Source: DATFGK01 sp046712825
Lineage (GTDB): Bacteria; Actinomycetota; AC-67
NCBI GenBank assembly: GCA_046712825.1
Contig: JBKKCR010000255.1
Location: 1-18,227 of the forward strand
Direction of reading: 5' to 3'
DNA: 18,227 nt
Below the pieces are notes generated by a model. The model saw nothing but the letters and a program-made list of their open reading frames with translations, had not been told where the DNA came from and made no database searches. Numbering within the stretch: position 1 is the stretch's first letter; each line of letters begins with the position of its first letter. This document shows, piece after piece, positions 1 to 7,204 of the stretch. The position numbers were made by a program, and so were the translations under genes.

Positions 1-519
1 GTCGGCACCGTTGGTGATGAAGTGCTTCGTGCCGTTGAGCACGAAGTGGTCGCCGTCCCGAACCGCGCGCGTGCGGATCGCCTGCGCGTCGGAGCCGGCG
101 TCGGGCTCGGTCAGCGCGAAGCACATCGTCGTGTCGGCCTTCACCAACGGGACCAAGTACTTCTTCTGGAGCTCGGGGGTCGTGTTGAGGAGCAACGGTG
201 TCGGCGCCTCGGGGTTCGGGGGACCGAGGACCCCGATCGCCATCCGATACCCGCTCTGCGCCGCAGCCTCGATGAGCAACGTCATTCCGAGCACCGACAG
301 GCCCCAGCCGCCGACCTCTTCGGGAAGGTGCGCGCCGTAGTAGCCGATCTCGGCGGACTTGCGGCGCAGGTTCCGGGCTGCGTCCCGCATCTGGGGGGTC
401 CACTCGTCTTCCTGGATCTGCTGCCGGAACTGATCTTCGACGGGGCGGACCTCACGCTCGAGGAACGCCTTGAACGACGAACGGACCTCTTCCAGCTCTG
501 GCGGGACGCGGAAATCCAT
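1..519 (-). CDS. Acyl-CoA dehydrogenase, N-terminal part (cut by window edge)
   Basis: This gene would encode a flavin-dependent acyl-CoA dehydrogenase, which introduces an alpha-beta double bond into an acyl-CoA and passes electrons to ETF. The 173 visible residues begin MDFRVPPELEEVR and cover the N-terminal helical domain and the start of the middle beta domain. The segment CFALTEPDAGSDA is the family signature that contacts flavin and substrate, followed by the typical GTKHFITNGAD. The start is the ATG at 519, preceded by a good ribosome binding site (GGGAGG) seven to eight bases upstream. The C-terminal domain with the catalytic Glu lies outside the window, so chain-length specificity and activity cannot be judged. 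The gene is divergent from the NUDIX operon across an 80-bp gap. The family call is firm and the subfamily is open. Confidence 0.93.
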   Translation of the reverse strand, partial: MDFRVPPELEEVRSSFKAFLEREVRPVEDQFRQQIQEDEWTPQMRDAARNLRRKSAEIGYYGAHLPEEVGGWGLSVLGMTLLIEAAAQSGYRMAIGVLGPPNPEAPTPLLLNTTPELQKKYLVPLVKADTTMCFALTEPDAGSDAQAIRTRAVRDGDHFVLNGTKHFITNGAD

Positions 520-587
520 CAGACCTCCCGGGAACGCGTGCCGGAATGGTACCCCGGTGGTCGCAAAAGCCGGTGCTCGTCGGTTGC

Positions 588-593
588 TACGCT
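588..593 (+). promoter_or_regulatory. -10 element TACGCT for a leaderless NUDIX-MBL-cyclase operon
   Basis: TACGCT fits the actinobacterial TANNNT -10 pattern. It ends six bases before the ATG at 600, so transcription would begin at or next to the A of the start codon. No Shine-Dalgarno sequence precedes that ATG, as expected for a leaderless mRNA. No good -35 hexamer was found at 17-18 bp spacing. Confidence 0.45.
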
Positions 594-599
594 GTGCGC

Positions 600-1475
600 A
601 TGGGGGAACGGCCGTCCCAAGATGAGATCAAGCGGCGCGTGCTCGAGGATCGACCTTCGTTCGCCGTCCCGCTCGAAGCGCCTGAGAACCCCGCTCCCGC
701 TCGGGACTCCGCCACCGTCATGCTCGTGCGCGACGGCGCCGGCGGGCTCGAGGTGTTCATGCTCGAGCGGCACCTCAACAGCGACTTCGCCGGAGGGGCG
801 TACGTGTTCCCAGGCGGCACGATCGATCCTCGTGATCTCGACGCCGATGCGGCGACGTATCTGGACGGTGCCGACGCGGCCGAAGCTGCGGAGCGCATCG
901 ATTCGCCCAAGGATCGCGCGCGCGCGTTCTATCTGTGCGCGATCCGCGAGACCTTCGAAGAAGCAGGCGTGCTGCTGGCTCGACGCGACTCAAAGGTAGT
1001 TCGTTTCGACGACCCGGCCGAAGAGAAGCGATTCGCCGGATATCGCGCCGAGCTGAACGCGCGCGGTGGATCGCTCGCGACGCTCGCGAAAGAAGAGGAC
1101 CTGCGGTACTCGGGGGATCTGCTGCACTACTACGCGCGCTGGATCACGCCCGAGTTCGCGCCCAAGCGCTACGACACTCGTTTCTTCGTTGCGACGATGC
1201 TCGAGGGTCAATCGCCACTGCACGACGACGTCGAGACTACGGCGAGCACGTGGATCCGTCCCGCCGACGCGCTTTCGCGCGCGGCCGAGGGGTTGTTCTC
1301 GATCATCTTTCCCACGCGCAAGACGCTCGAGAGTCTCGCCGGGTTCGCGACCGCGGACGAGGTGATCGCGAGCACGCGTGGCAAAGAGATCCCGGCGCTG
1401 CTTCCGAAAGTGGTGCTCGCCGACGGACAGCCGCGGGTCGTGCTCCCGGGCGACTCGACGCTGCACGAGCCGTGA
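600..1475 (+). CDS. NUDIX hydrolase, NUDT19-like with split Nudix box
   Basis: A 291-residue NUDIX hydrolase, a family that cleaves nucleoside diphosphates linked to another moiety. The Nudix box is split: the Gly part is in YVFPGGTID (about residues 69-76) and the catalytic helix RETFEEAGV lies at 116-124, so roughly 30 extra residues sit where the canonical box has 14. Such an insertion is known from the NUDT19/RP2 group, whose characterised members hydrolyse CoA and acyl-CoA. A CoA-type substrate is therefore plausible but unproven. An in-frame ATG at 546 exists, but 600 is preferred because residues before it look non-coding and a -10 hexamer sits six bases upstream. The stop overlaps the next gene by four bases (GTGA), so it is probably co-transcribed with the MBL hydrolase and the cyclase. 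Confidence 0.9.
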   Translation: MGERPSQDEIKRRVLEDRPSFAVPLEAPENPAPARDSATVMLVRDGAGGLEVFMLERHLNSDFAGGAYVFPGGTIDPRDLDADAATYLDGADAAEAAERIDSPKDRARAFYLCAIRETFEEAGVLLARRDSKVVRFDDPAEEKRFAGYRAELNARGGSLATLAKEEDLRYSGDLLHYYARWITPEFAPKRYDTRFFVATMLEGQSPLHDDVETTASTWIRPADALSRAAEGLFSIIFPTRKTLESLAGFATADEVIASTRGKEIPALLPKVVLADGQPRVVLPGDSTLHEP

Positions 1476-2284
1476 GCGACGGCACGCGCACAAGCGCGGT
1501 CCGCTGGCTCTCCGAGCGGGTGCGGCTCATCCTCGCGCCGAATCCCTCCCCGATGACGCTCGAAGGCACCAACACGTACGTGATCGGCGATGCCGGTTCG
1601 GTCATCGTCATGGATCCTGGCCCGAGCGACGACGATCATCTGGCCTCGATCGAGGCGGTCGTCGCCGGTGCCGACGTGCAGGCGATCGTGCTCACCCACC
1701 GTCACATCGACCACGCGGAAGCGGCGGAGCGCATAGCCGAGATGCTCGGCGCGTTGATCGCGAGCAACGCCGAGCCGGCACGGCCCGGCGACCTCAAGGT
1801 CGCGGACGCCGAGCGGGTAGGCGGCATGCTCACCGCGGTCGCGACTCCGGGCCACTCCAGCGATCACCTGTGTTTCATGCTGGAAGAGGAGCGGACGCTG
1901 TTCTCGGGCGATCACATCCTCGGGCGCGGGACGACCGTCGTCGCGGATCCGGACGGCGACATGACGGACTACCTTGCTTCGCTGGAGCGGCTGCGAGAGC
2001 TCGAGATCGACCGCATCTATCCCGGCCACGGGCCGGTCATCGAGGAGCCCCTCCCGGTGATCGAGGAGTACATCGCCCACCGGCTCATGCGGGAAGATCA
2101 GATTCTCGACGGTCTGGCCGCCGCAGCCGGCCCCGTCACCCCAGAGGAGCTGGTCGCGAGGATCTACGCGGACGTCGACCCCGTGCTGCACCCGGTCGCC
2201 GCGATGAGCGTCCGGGCCCATCTGGCGAAACTCGCACGCGAGGGCCGGGCCGTTCAGGATAAAGAGCGATGGCAACCGAGATAG
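1472..2284 (+). CDS. Metallo-beta-lactamase-fold hydrolase, LACTB2-like
   Basis: A 270-residue MBL-fold metal-dependent hydrolase. All expected ligands are visible: the THRHIDH motif gives H76, H78, D80 and H81, followed by H128 (TPGHSSDH), D147 (FSGDH) and H186 (PGHGP), enough for a dinuclear zinc site. About 70 residues after the last ligand form a helical, probably winged-helix-like tail (EEYIAHRLMREDQIL to LAKLAREGRA), which is typical of LACTB2-like proteins rather than glyoxalase II. LACTB2 itself is a single-strand endoribonuclease, but many bacterial relatives have unknown substrates. The start is GTG at 1472, overlapping the NUDIX stop as GTGA. The 3' end overlaps the cyclase gene by 16 bases, so the three genes look translationally coupled. 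Confidence 0.88.
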   Translation: MSDGTRTSAVRWLSERVRLILAPNPSPMTLEGTNTYVIGDAGSVIVMDPGPSDDDHLASIEAVVAGADVQAIVLTHRHIDHAEAAERIAEMLGALIASNAEPARPGDLKVADAERVGGMLTAVATPGHSSDHLCFMLEEERTLFSGDHILGRGTTVVADPDGDMTDYLASLERLRELEIDRIYPGHGPVIEEPLPVIEEYIAHRLMREDQILDGLAAAAGPVTPEELVARIYADVDPVLHPVAAMSVRAHLAKLAREGRAVQDKERWQPR

Positions 2285-5200
2285 AGACCAAGACCTGCCC
2301 GCGGTGCGGCTCGGGCGTGCCCACGAGCGCGCGCTTCTGCCCGACGTGCGGCCTGTCGCTCGGCGAAGCGGCGCGTGCGGAACGCCGGGTCGTCACCGTC
2401 CTGTTCGCCGACCTGACCGGCTTCACCGAGATGAGCGAGCGGCTCGACCCCGAAGAGGTGAAGTCGATCGTCGATCGCGCCTTCGAGGGCCTCGCAGAGC
2501 TCGTCACCCTGTACGGCGGCAGCGTCGACAAGATCATCGGCGACGAGATCATGGCCGTGTTCGGCGCTCCGCAGGCGCATGAGGACGATCCCGAGCGCGC
2601 CGTCCGGTGCGCACTGGAGATGCAGCGCAACCTCGCGACCTATTCGCATCAGCTCGAGCGCGACCGCAACGTGAAGCTGGGCATGCGCGTCGGCGTCAAC
2701 ACCGGCGAGGTCGTCGCCGGGATCGTCGGCGGCGCCGATCAGTACTCGGTCATCGGCGACGCGGTGAACGCGACGAAGCGGATCGAGACCGCGGGGACCG
2801 CGGGCGAGGTGCTGGTCGGGGAACGCACCTACCTCGCGACCACCGGCGCCATCGAGTACCGCGCGCATGAGCCGATCGTCGCCAAGGGCAAGACCGAGCC
2901 GCTCGCTGTGTGGGAGGCCGTCGCCGAGCGCGCCCTGCCCGGCCAGCACGTCCACAGGCTCGAGGCGCCGCTGATCGGCCGCGACGAAGAGCTGGAGATG
3001 CTCGAGGCGCTCTCGGGGATCGTTCGGCGCGATCGCCGCTCGGCGCTCGCGACCATCCTCGGCGCGGCCGGGATGGGGAAGAGCCGGCTCGCCGAAGAGT
3101 TCGCGCGCCGGCTCGGAGGACAAGGCATCCGTGTGCTCGGCGGCCGATCGCTGCCGTACGGCACCGCGTCGCCGTCGTTCGCCGTCGAAGAGATGATCCG
3201 CGCCGGGCTCGAGATCGAGCAGGGCGAGAACCCCGATTCCGCGAAGGCGCGCGCGGCGGGGACGATCGCGTCGCTCGGCCTCGTCGCCGAGACCGACCGG
3301 CTGCTCGCGCTCGCCGGGCTGAAGGATTCGGTCGGAGGCAGTGGCGGCGGCAGCGTCGGACCGACGGCGAGCCAGGCGCAGAGCGCCGGCCGCGGCAACG
3401 AGTCGCTGCAGTCCGCTGCGGCCCTGCTCGAGGCACTCGCCGGGCGCGAAGAGTTGCTCGTCCTCGTGTTCCACGAGCTGCACTGGGCCGACGAATCACT
3501 GCTCCGCTTCGTCCAGGACCTGGTCGACGGAGGACGTGAGGTGCCGATGCTCATCATGTGCCTCGCTCGCCCCGAGCTCGTCGAGCGGTGGCCGGTGTGG
3601 ACGGGACGGTCCGACTCCGTCGTCCACCAACTCGAGCCGCTGCCGCGCGATCGGGCGGCCCAGCTGCTCGATACGCTTTGCAAAGGTGGCGGGCTTCACC
3701 CGGCGATCCGCGAGTCGATCCTCGAGCGTGCCGGCGGCAACCCCTTCTTCATCGAGGAGCTCGTCCGGCTGCTGCTCGACGAGGGCGGCTTGCCGGCGAC
3801 CTCCGACACAGCCGACCTCGCCGACACCGTGCCGGGCACCGTGCAGGCGCTGGTTTCGGCGCGTCTCGACACGCTCCCGCAAGACGCGAAGCGGATCGCC
3901 CAAACCGCCGCCGTGATCGGCGACGAATTCTGGGCCGGGGCCCTCACCGGACTCGAACCCGACCTCGGGCCCGACGTGGTCGAGCAGGCTCTGTCCGAGC
4001 TGATCGAACGCGAGATGATCGAGCCGGCAGCGCGCTCGAGCCTTCCCAACGAACGCGCCTACCGCTTCCGGCAAGCGCTCGTCCGCGAAGTCGCGTACGG
4101 GAGCGTGCCGAAGCAGGCCCGCGCACGGCAGCACGCCGCGCTCGGGAAGTGGCTGGAGGAGGTAACCGCCGGTACCGATCTCGATCGTGACTTCGCCGAC
4201 CTCGTCGCCCATCACTACGAGCGCGCCTCACGGCTCGCGTCGGAGGTCGGCGTCGACCTGCCAGAGGCTCGGGAGAAGGCGCGCGAGTACCTGGAGCGCG
4301 CCGGCGATCTCGCGATCTCGCTCGACGCGGCCGCTGCTGCCGCCGACTTCTTCGAGCGCGCGCTCGAGTACGCGCGCGGCGACGAGGACCGGCTCCACCT
4401 GCAACTGCACCTGGGTGAGGCGCTTGTCGGATGCTGGCGGCCGATCGAGGCGGAGCGGCACCTGCGTGACGCGCTCGAAAGCGCGAAGCAAACGGGCAAC
4501 CGCGCCGCGGAAGCGAAGGCTCTGCGGCTCCTCGGCGATCTGTCGCGCATACGCGGAGACGTCGAAGAGGGCCGTCATTTTCTCGAGCAGGCGCTGGAGA
4601 TCGCGCGAGAGATCGGTGATCGCGTCGAAGAAGCGGAGGGACTTCGCTCTCACGGCCTCGCCGATCTGTTCCAGGGGAGGCTCGAGTCGGCGCCGATCTG
4701 GTTCCGGCAGGCGCTCGCGCGCTACCGGGATCTCGACGACCGGAGGGGGCAGGCGTGGAGCCTGGTGAACCTCGGCTGGGTCGACCTCCTGCTCGGCAAA
4801 CTCGACACCGCCAACGAGTCGCTCGAGGAGGCCTTGCAGATCTTCGGCGAGTTCGGCGACGCGGAAGGGGCGGGCTGGTGCCTCGGCCTGCGGGCCTGGG
4901 TGCTTCTGTTCGAGGGGCGGCTGAAGGACGCTGCCGACTTGGTGCGTCAGATCGAGAGTGCCATCGTTCAAGAACAGAGCCCGGGACGGCGCGGCATGGG
5001 CGGCTTCGGATGGGCGATCGGGCGCGTGCTGCTCGCGTTCGTCGCGCTGGACAGCGCGCGTCTGACCGAGGCGCAGGAGCTTGCCCGGCAAGGGCTCGAG
5101 ATGTTCGAGGAATCCGATGCGGTCTGGGGTCTCGCGATGGCGCGGTTCCCGCTCGGGATCGCGACGATGATGCGCATGCAGTTCGACGAGGCGCGGAAGG

Positions 5201-5871
5201 TCTTCACGGAAGCGCAGATCCAAGCCGAACGTTCGAGCGATCCGATGGTCAAGAGCCTCGTGTCGTTCGGCGCGGCACTGGTCGAGCTTTACTCCGGCAA
5301 CCTCGAGCGGGCTGAGAGTCTGGCCGACGAAGCGTCGCGCCTTACCGAGGCGACCGGCGTGTCTTGGATCAGCGAGATCCCGGCGAAGAGCATCAAGGCC
5401 GAGATCCTGCGGGATCGCGGACGGCTCGAGGAGGCGTTGGAACTGCTTCGAGGGGAAGCGTTGGGGCCGACCGGCTTGTACGAGGAGTCGCGCGCGATCG
5501 CGACGCTTGCCAATGTGCTGAGCGAGCTCGGGCGCTACGACGAAGCGATCGAGGCAGCGCGCCACGGCATGGACGAAGCCGGCGAGGACGTGCTGGGGTC
5601 GGCGTGGTGCCACCGGGCGCTCGCGCGCGCACACAAGCTGAAGGGCGACCCCAACGAAGCCGAGCGCCTGCTTCGCCACGAGCTCACGATGCTCTCGGAG
5701 TCCGACTGGGAGGAGGAGCGGATCCAGATCCTCGCGCTCCTCGTGGCGGTTCTCGACGATCAGAAGCGCTTCGATGAATCTGCGAAGACGTTGGACGAAG
5801 CGCGAACGATCCTGCGCCGTTTCCCGCCGGGCGCGAACATCAAGAAACTCGAGGAGCTGTTGATCTCGTAG
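2269..5871 (+). CDS. Class III nucleotide cyclase with zinc ribbon, STAND-like ATPase and TPR domains
   Basis: A 1200-residue multidomain signalling protein. Residues 10-27 form a zinc ribbon (C10, C13, C24, C27). Residues about 40-210 are a class III cyclase domain: metal Asp in FADLTGF (D48) and GDEIMAVFG (D92), base-selecting K88, and the transition-state pair N167 and R171 in GDAVNATKR. The second base-selecting position is S160 rather than Asp, as in class IIIb-type cyclases where Thr or Ser occurs. An ATPase follows, with Walker A GAAGMGKS at 265-272 and a Walker-B-like HELHWADE at 402-409, where the usual acidic pair before LHWAD reads H-E. A Gly/Ser-rich linker lies near 355-385. From about residue 640 to the end are TPR-type helical repeats. 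No membrane segment was seen, so it is probably cytosolic. The ATG at 2269 has AGGA nine bases upstream. The stop abuts the convergent crp stop with no gap. cAMP is the likelier product, but this was not tested. Confidence 0.93.
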   Translation: MATEIETKTCPRCGSGVPTSARFCPTCGLSLGEAARAERRVVTVLFADLTGFTEMSERLDPEEVKSIVDRAFEGLAELVTLYGGSVDKIIGDEIMAVFGAPQAHEDDPERAVRCALEMQRNLATYSHQLERDRNVKLGMRVGVNTGEVVAGIVGGADQYSVIGDAVNATKRIETAGTAGEVLVGERTYLATTGAIEYRAHEPIVAKGKTEPLAVWEAVAERALPGQHVHRLEAPLIGRDEELEMLEALSGIVRRDRRSALATILGAAGMGKSRLAEEFARRLGGQGIRVLGGRSLPYGTASPSFAVEEMIRAGLEIEQGENPDSAKARAAGTIASLGLVAETDRLLALAGLKDSVGGSGGGSVGPTASQAQSAGRGNESLQSAAALLEALAGREELLVLVFHELHWADESLLRFVQDLVDGGREVPMLIMCLARPELVERWPVWTGRSDSVVHQLEPLPRDRAAQLLDTLCKGGGLHPAIRESILERAGGNPFFIEELVRLLLDEGGLPATSDTADLADTVPGTVQALVSARLDTLPQDAKRIAQTAAVIGDEFWAGALTGLEPDLGPDVVEQALSELIEREMIEPAARSSLPNERAYRFRQALVREVAYGSVPKQARARQHAALGKWLEEVTAGTDLDRDFADLVAHHYERASRLASEVGVDLPEAREKAREYLERAGDLAISLDAAAAAADFFERALEYARGDEDRLHLQLHLGEALVGCWRPIEAERHLRDALESAKQTGNRAAEAKALRLLGDLSRIRGDVEEGRHFLEQALEIAREIGDRVEEAEGLRSHGLADLFQGRLESAPIWFRQALARYRDLDDRRGQAWSLVNLGWVDLLLGKLDTANESLEEALQIFGEFGDAEGAGWCLGLRAWVLLFEGRLKDAADLVRQIESAIVQEQSPGRRGMGGFGWAIGRVLLAFVALDSARLTEAQELARQGLEMFEESDAVWGLAMARFPLGIATMMRMQFDEARKVFTEAQIQAERSSDPMVKSLVSFGAALVELYSGNLERAESLADEASRLTEATGVSWISEIPAKSIKAEILRDRGRLEEALELLRGEALGPTGLYEESRAIATLANVLSELGRYDEAIEAARHGMDEAGEDVLGSAWCHRALARAHKLKGDPNEAERLLRHELTMLSESDWEEERIQILALLVAVLDDQKRFDESAKTLDEARTILRRFPPGANIKKLEELLIS

Positions 5872-6552
5872 TTACTTCAATCGCTTCCTGAGCGCTTCTT
5901 CATCCAGGATCACGTAGTTCCGGCCTTCGAGCGCGACCCAGCCGCGGTCCATGAACGAGCCCACTGCCTTGTTCACGCTTTCGCGTGACGCGCCGACCAT
6001 CTGAGCGAGTTCCTCTTGCGTGATCGGGACGTTCACGCGGATCCCCTGGTTGCTCGGCTCGCCGTGCTGTGCGGCGAGGTCCAGCAGTCGCCGGGCGACC
6101 CGGCCGCCCACATCGAGGAACACCATGTCCTGGATCGCTTGGTCCTGACGTCTCACCATCAGGACCAGGACCCGCAGCAGCTCCCACGCGACCTCGGGGT
6201 GGGCGTTCACGTACGGCCGGAAGTCGTCGTGCGCCAGCGCGTGCAGGACGGTGGGCTCCATCGTTCGCGCGTCGGCGGTCCGTTGCTGCTCGATGAACAA
6301 GGACAGCTCGCCGAACACCTGGCCGGACCCGACGATCGCGACGAAGGCTTCGCGGCCGTCCGGAGCCAGCGTCGTGATCTTGATCCGGCCGCTCTCGATC
6401 AGGTACAGGTGCGCGCCGGAATCTCCCTGCCGAAACACCGTCGCGCCACGATCGTACGACTGTCGCACGAAGGATCCGGCGAGCGCCTCCCGATCCCGCT
6501 CCGACAGCGAGGCGAAAAGCGGCACGGCGGCGATGAGCTGCTTCCGGTCCAC
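5872..6552 (-). CDS. CRP/FNR-family cyclic-nucleotide-binding transcription regulator
   Basis: A 226-residue CRP-type regulator. The N-terminal cyclic-nucleotide-binding beta roll includes a complete phosphate-binding cassette, FGELSLF at 80-86 and R91-T92-A93, equivalent to GEL and Arg-Ser-Ala in E. coli Crp, so cAMP binding is plausible. A dimerisation helix (about 118-142) leads to a C-terminal helix-turn-helix whose recognition helix is SRESVNKAVGSF at 189-200. No FNR-type cysteine cluster is present. The start is GTG at 6552, preceded by a G-rich ribosome binding site. An upstream in-frame start at 6672 is rejected because the paralogous copy begins at the same GTG-GAC-CGG. The gene converges on the cyclase gene with zero spacing, suggesting maker and reader of one second messenger. 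The leader is about 70 bases longer than in the duplicate. Confidence 0.93.
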   Translation of the reverse strand: MDRKQLIAAVPLFASLSERDREALAGSFVRQSYDRGATVFRQGDSGAHLYLIESGRIKITTLAPDGREAFVAIVGSGQVFGELSLFIEQQRTADARTMEPTVLHALAHDDFRPYVNAHPEVAWELLRVLVLMVRRQDQAIQDMVFLDVGGRVARRLLDLAAQHGEPSNQGIRVNVPITQEELAQMVGASRESVNKAVGSFMDRGWVALEGRNYVILDEEALRKRLK

Positions 6553-6618
6553 GCGTACCCCCAAACGGTTTGCGTGTCTCCGCGGTCGCCGCCCGTGTTG
6601 CAGGGCGTGCGGCGGCCC

Positions 6619-6664
6619 GATGGTAGTGGATTTCCGGTCATCTCGGGCGTCACGGTAAGGTTTG
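6619..6664. promoter_or_regulatory. Conserved upstream block of crp, copy 1
   Basis: This 46-bp block matches 8305-8350 at 41 of 46 positions without gaps and lies upstream of both crp copies. Read on the minus strand it ends in TACCAT, a reasonable -10 hexamer for crp. Read on the plus strand it ends in TAAGGT, a second -10-like hexamer pointing the other way. Neither has a convincing -35. A six-base GC inverted repeat (6588-6593 with 6611-6616) lies in the crp leader just downstream. The conservation is direct; the promoter role is inferred. Confidence 0.5.
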
Positions 6665-6687
6665 GCTCTCACAGGCCGCGCTCCGCC

Positions 6688-6905
6688 GCCGAGCAGCTCC
6701 TCCGCGCCGAGCTCGCGATGCTGGCCGAGTCCGACTGGGACGAGGAGCGCATCCAGATCCTCTCTGTGCTAGCCGCAGCGCTCGACGACCAAGGGCGTCA
6801 CGACGAGGCGGGGAAGACGCTGGAAGAAGGGCGCGCGCGATCCTGCGTCGCTTCGCGGCCGGTTCCGACGTGAAGACGCTCGAGGCGCTGTTGGCAACGA
6901 CCTGA
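6688..6905 (+). pseudogene. Remnant of a second cyclase-TPR gene (3' end only)
   Basis: The translation AEQLLRAELAMLAESDWDEE and what follows closely matches residues 1131 onward of the intact cyclase-TPR protein (AERLLRHELTMLSESDWEEE). The frame breaks in a GC-alternating run at 6830-6839, where two extra bases are present. Removing them restores AILRRFAAGSDVKTLEALL and a TGA at 6903-6905, matching the end of the intact protein. No upstream coding part, cyclase domain or ATPase domain is present, so this is a fragment left by duplication. It is followed after two bases by the end of the broken crp, the same tail-to-tail order as in the intact pair. Confidence 0.85.
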
Positions 6906-6907
6906 CG

Positions 6908-7024
6908 CTACTTCAGGCGCTTGCGGAGCGGTCTTCGTCCAGGATCACGTAGTTGCGGCCCTCGAGCGCGACCCAGCCCCGGTCCATGAAGGATCCCACC
7001 GCTTTGTTCACGCTCTCACGCGAG
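6908..7024 (-). pseudogene. Broken second crp copy, C-terminal helix-turn-helix part
   Basis: On the minus strand this encodes SRESVNKAVGSFMDRGWVAL and the following residues up to VILDE, nearly identical to residues 189-217 of the intact regulator. A one-base deletion near 6930 shifts the last codons. Homology begins abruptly at about 7024, just before the recognition helix; the sequence beyond is unrelated. The matching N-terminal part is found 830 bp away at 7854-8284. Codons 143-188, which hold the end of the dimerisation helix and the first half of the DNA-binding domain, are absent. The fragment has no start of its own. Confidence 0.85.
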
Positions 7025-7116
7025 GGAACCGGGACTTCAACGGGTTCTACGGCCAAGGGATCGTCGACGCGCTCGCGGCGGTGACGTTGCCCCGGCCGCC
7101 GACGGTTACCCCCTAG
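7024..7116 (+). pseudogene. Possible 3' remnant of a subtilisin-like (S8) protease gene
   Basis: Starting exactly where crp homology stops, the plus strand reads GNRDFNGFYGQGIVDALAAV followed by a Pro/Thr-rich end and a TAG at 7114-7116. The pattern YGxGIVDAxxAV near a C-terminus is characteristic of subtilase catalytic domains. Only about 30 codons are present, with no catalytic residues and no start. This suggests that the inserted segment was brought in from a site next to a protease gene. A match this short could be chance, so confidence is limited. Confidence 0.4.
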
Positions 7117-7204
7117 ACCCGTTCCGAGCCCTCTCGCCGTGCTGTGCGGTACTCGCTCGGCCGGGTTCAGGCGTCTGTTCGGCAATCCCCCGCTGGGACG
7201 GCGG

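Larger units (their letters stand above)
5659..6687. repeat. Tandem duplication unit 1 (cyclase 3' end, crp, crp upstream block)
   Basis: This unit is repeated in the same order and orientation starting at 6688: last ~70 codons of the cyclase-TPR gene, the convergent crp, and the crp upstream block. The next unit begins about 1029 bp downstream. Homology at the far end reaches CCGCGCTCCGC (here near 6677-6687, there near 8363-8373), which directly abuts the start of unit 2, as expected for a tandem duplication junction. Unit 1 is the intact version. Confidence 0.8.

Noticed and set aside
2254..3483. 409-residue open frame on the minus strand opposite the cyclase gene
   Set aside because: It is Arg/Ala/Asp-rich with no domain motifs and lies wholly opposite a well-supported gene; high GC gives such antisense frames.
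4228..5679. 483-residue open frame on the minus strand opposite the TPR region
   Set aside because: No recognisable motif, and the plus strand encodes clear TPR-like helices here.
6588..6616. GC hairpin in the crp leader as a riboswitch or terminator
   Set aside because: A six-base GC stem with a 17-base loop and no U-run is weak in such GC-rich DNA and has no match to a known riboswitch.
6913..7185. 90-residue minus-strand frame containing the helix-turn-helix end
   Set aside because: Its first ~50 residues are antisense to the subtilase-like remnant and unrelated to CRP; only the tail is a real crp fragment.
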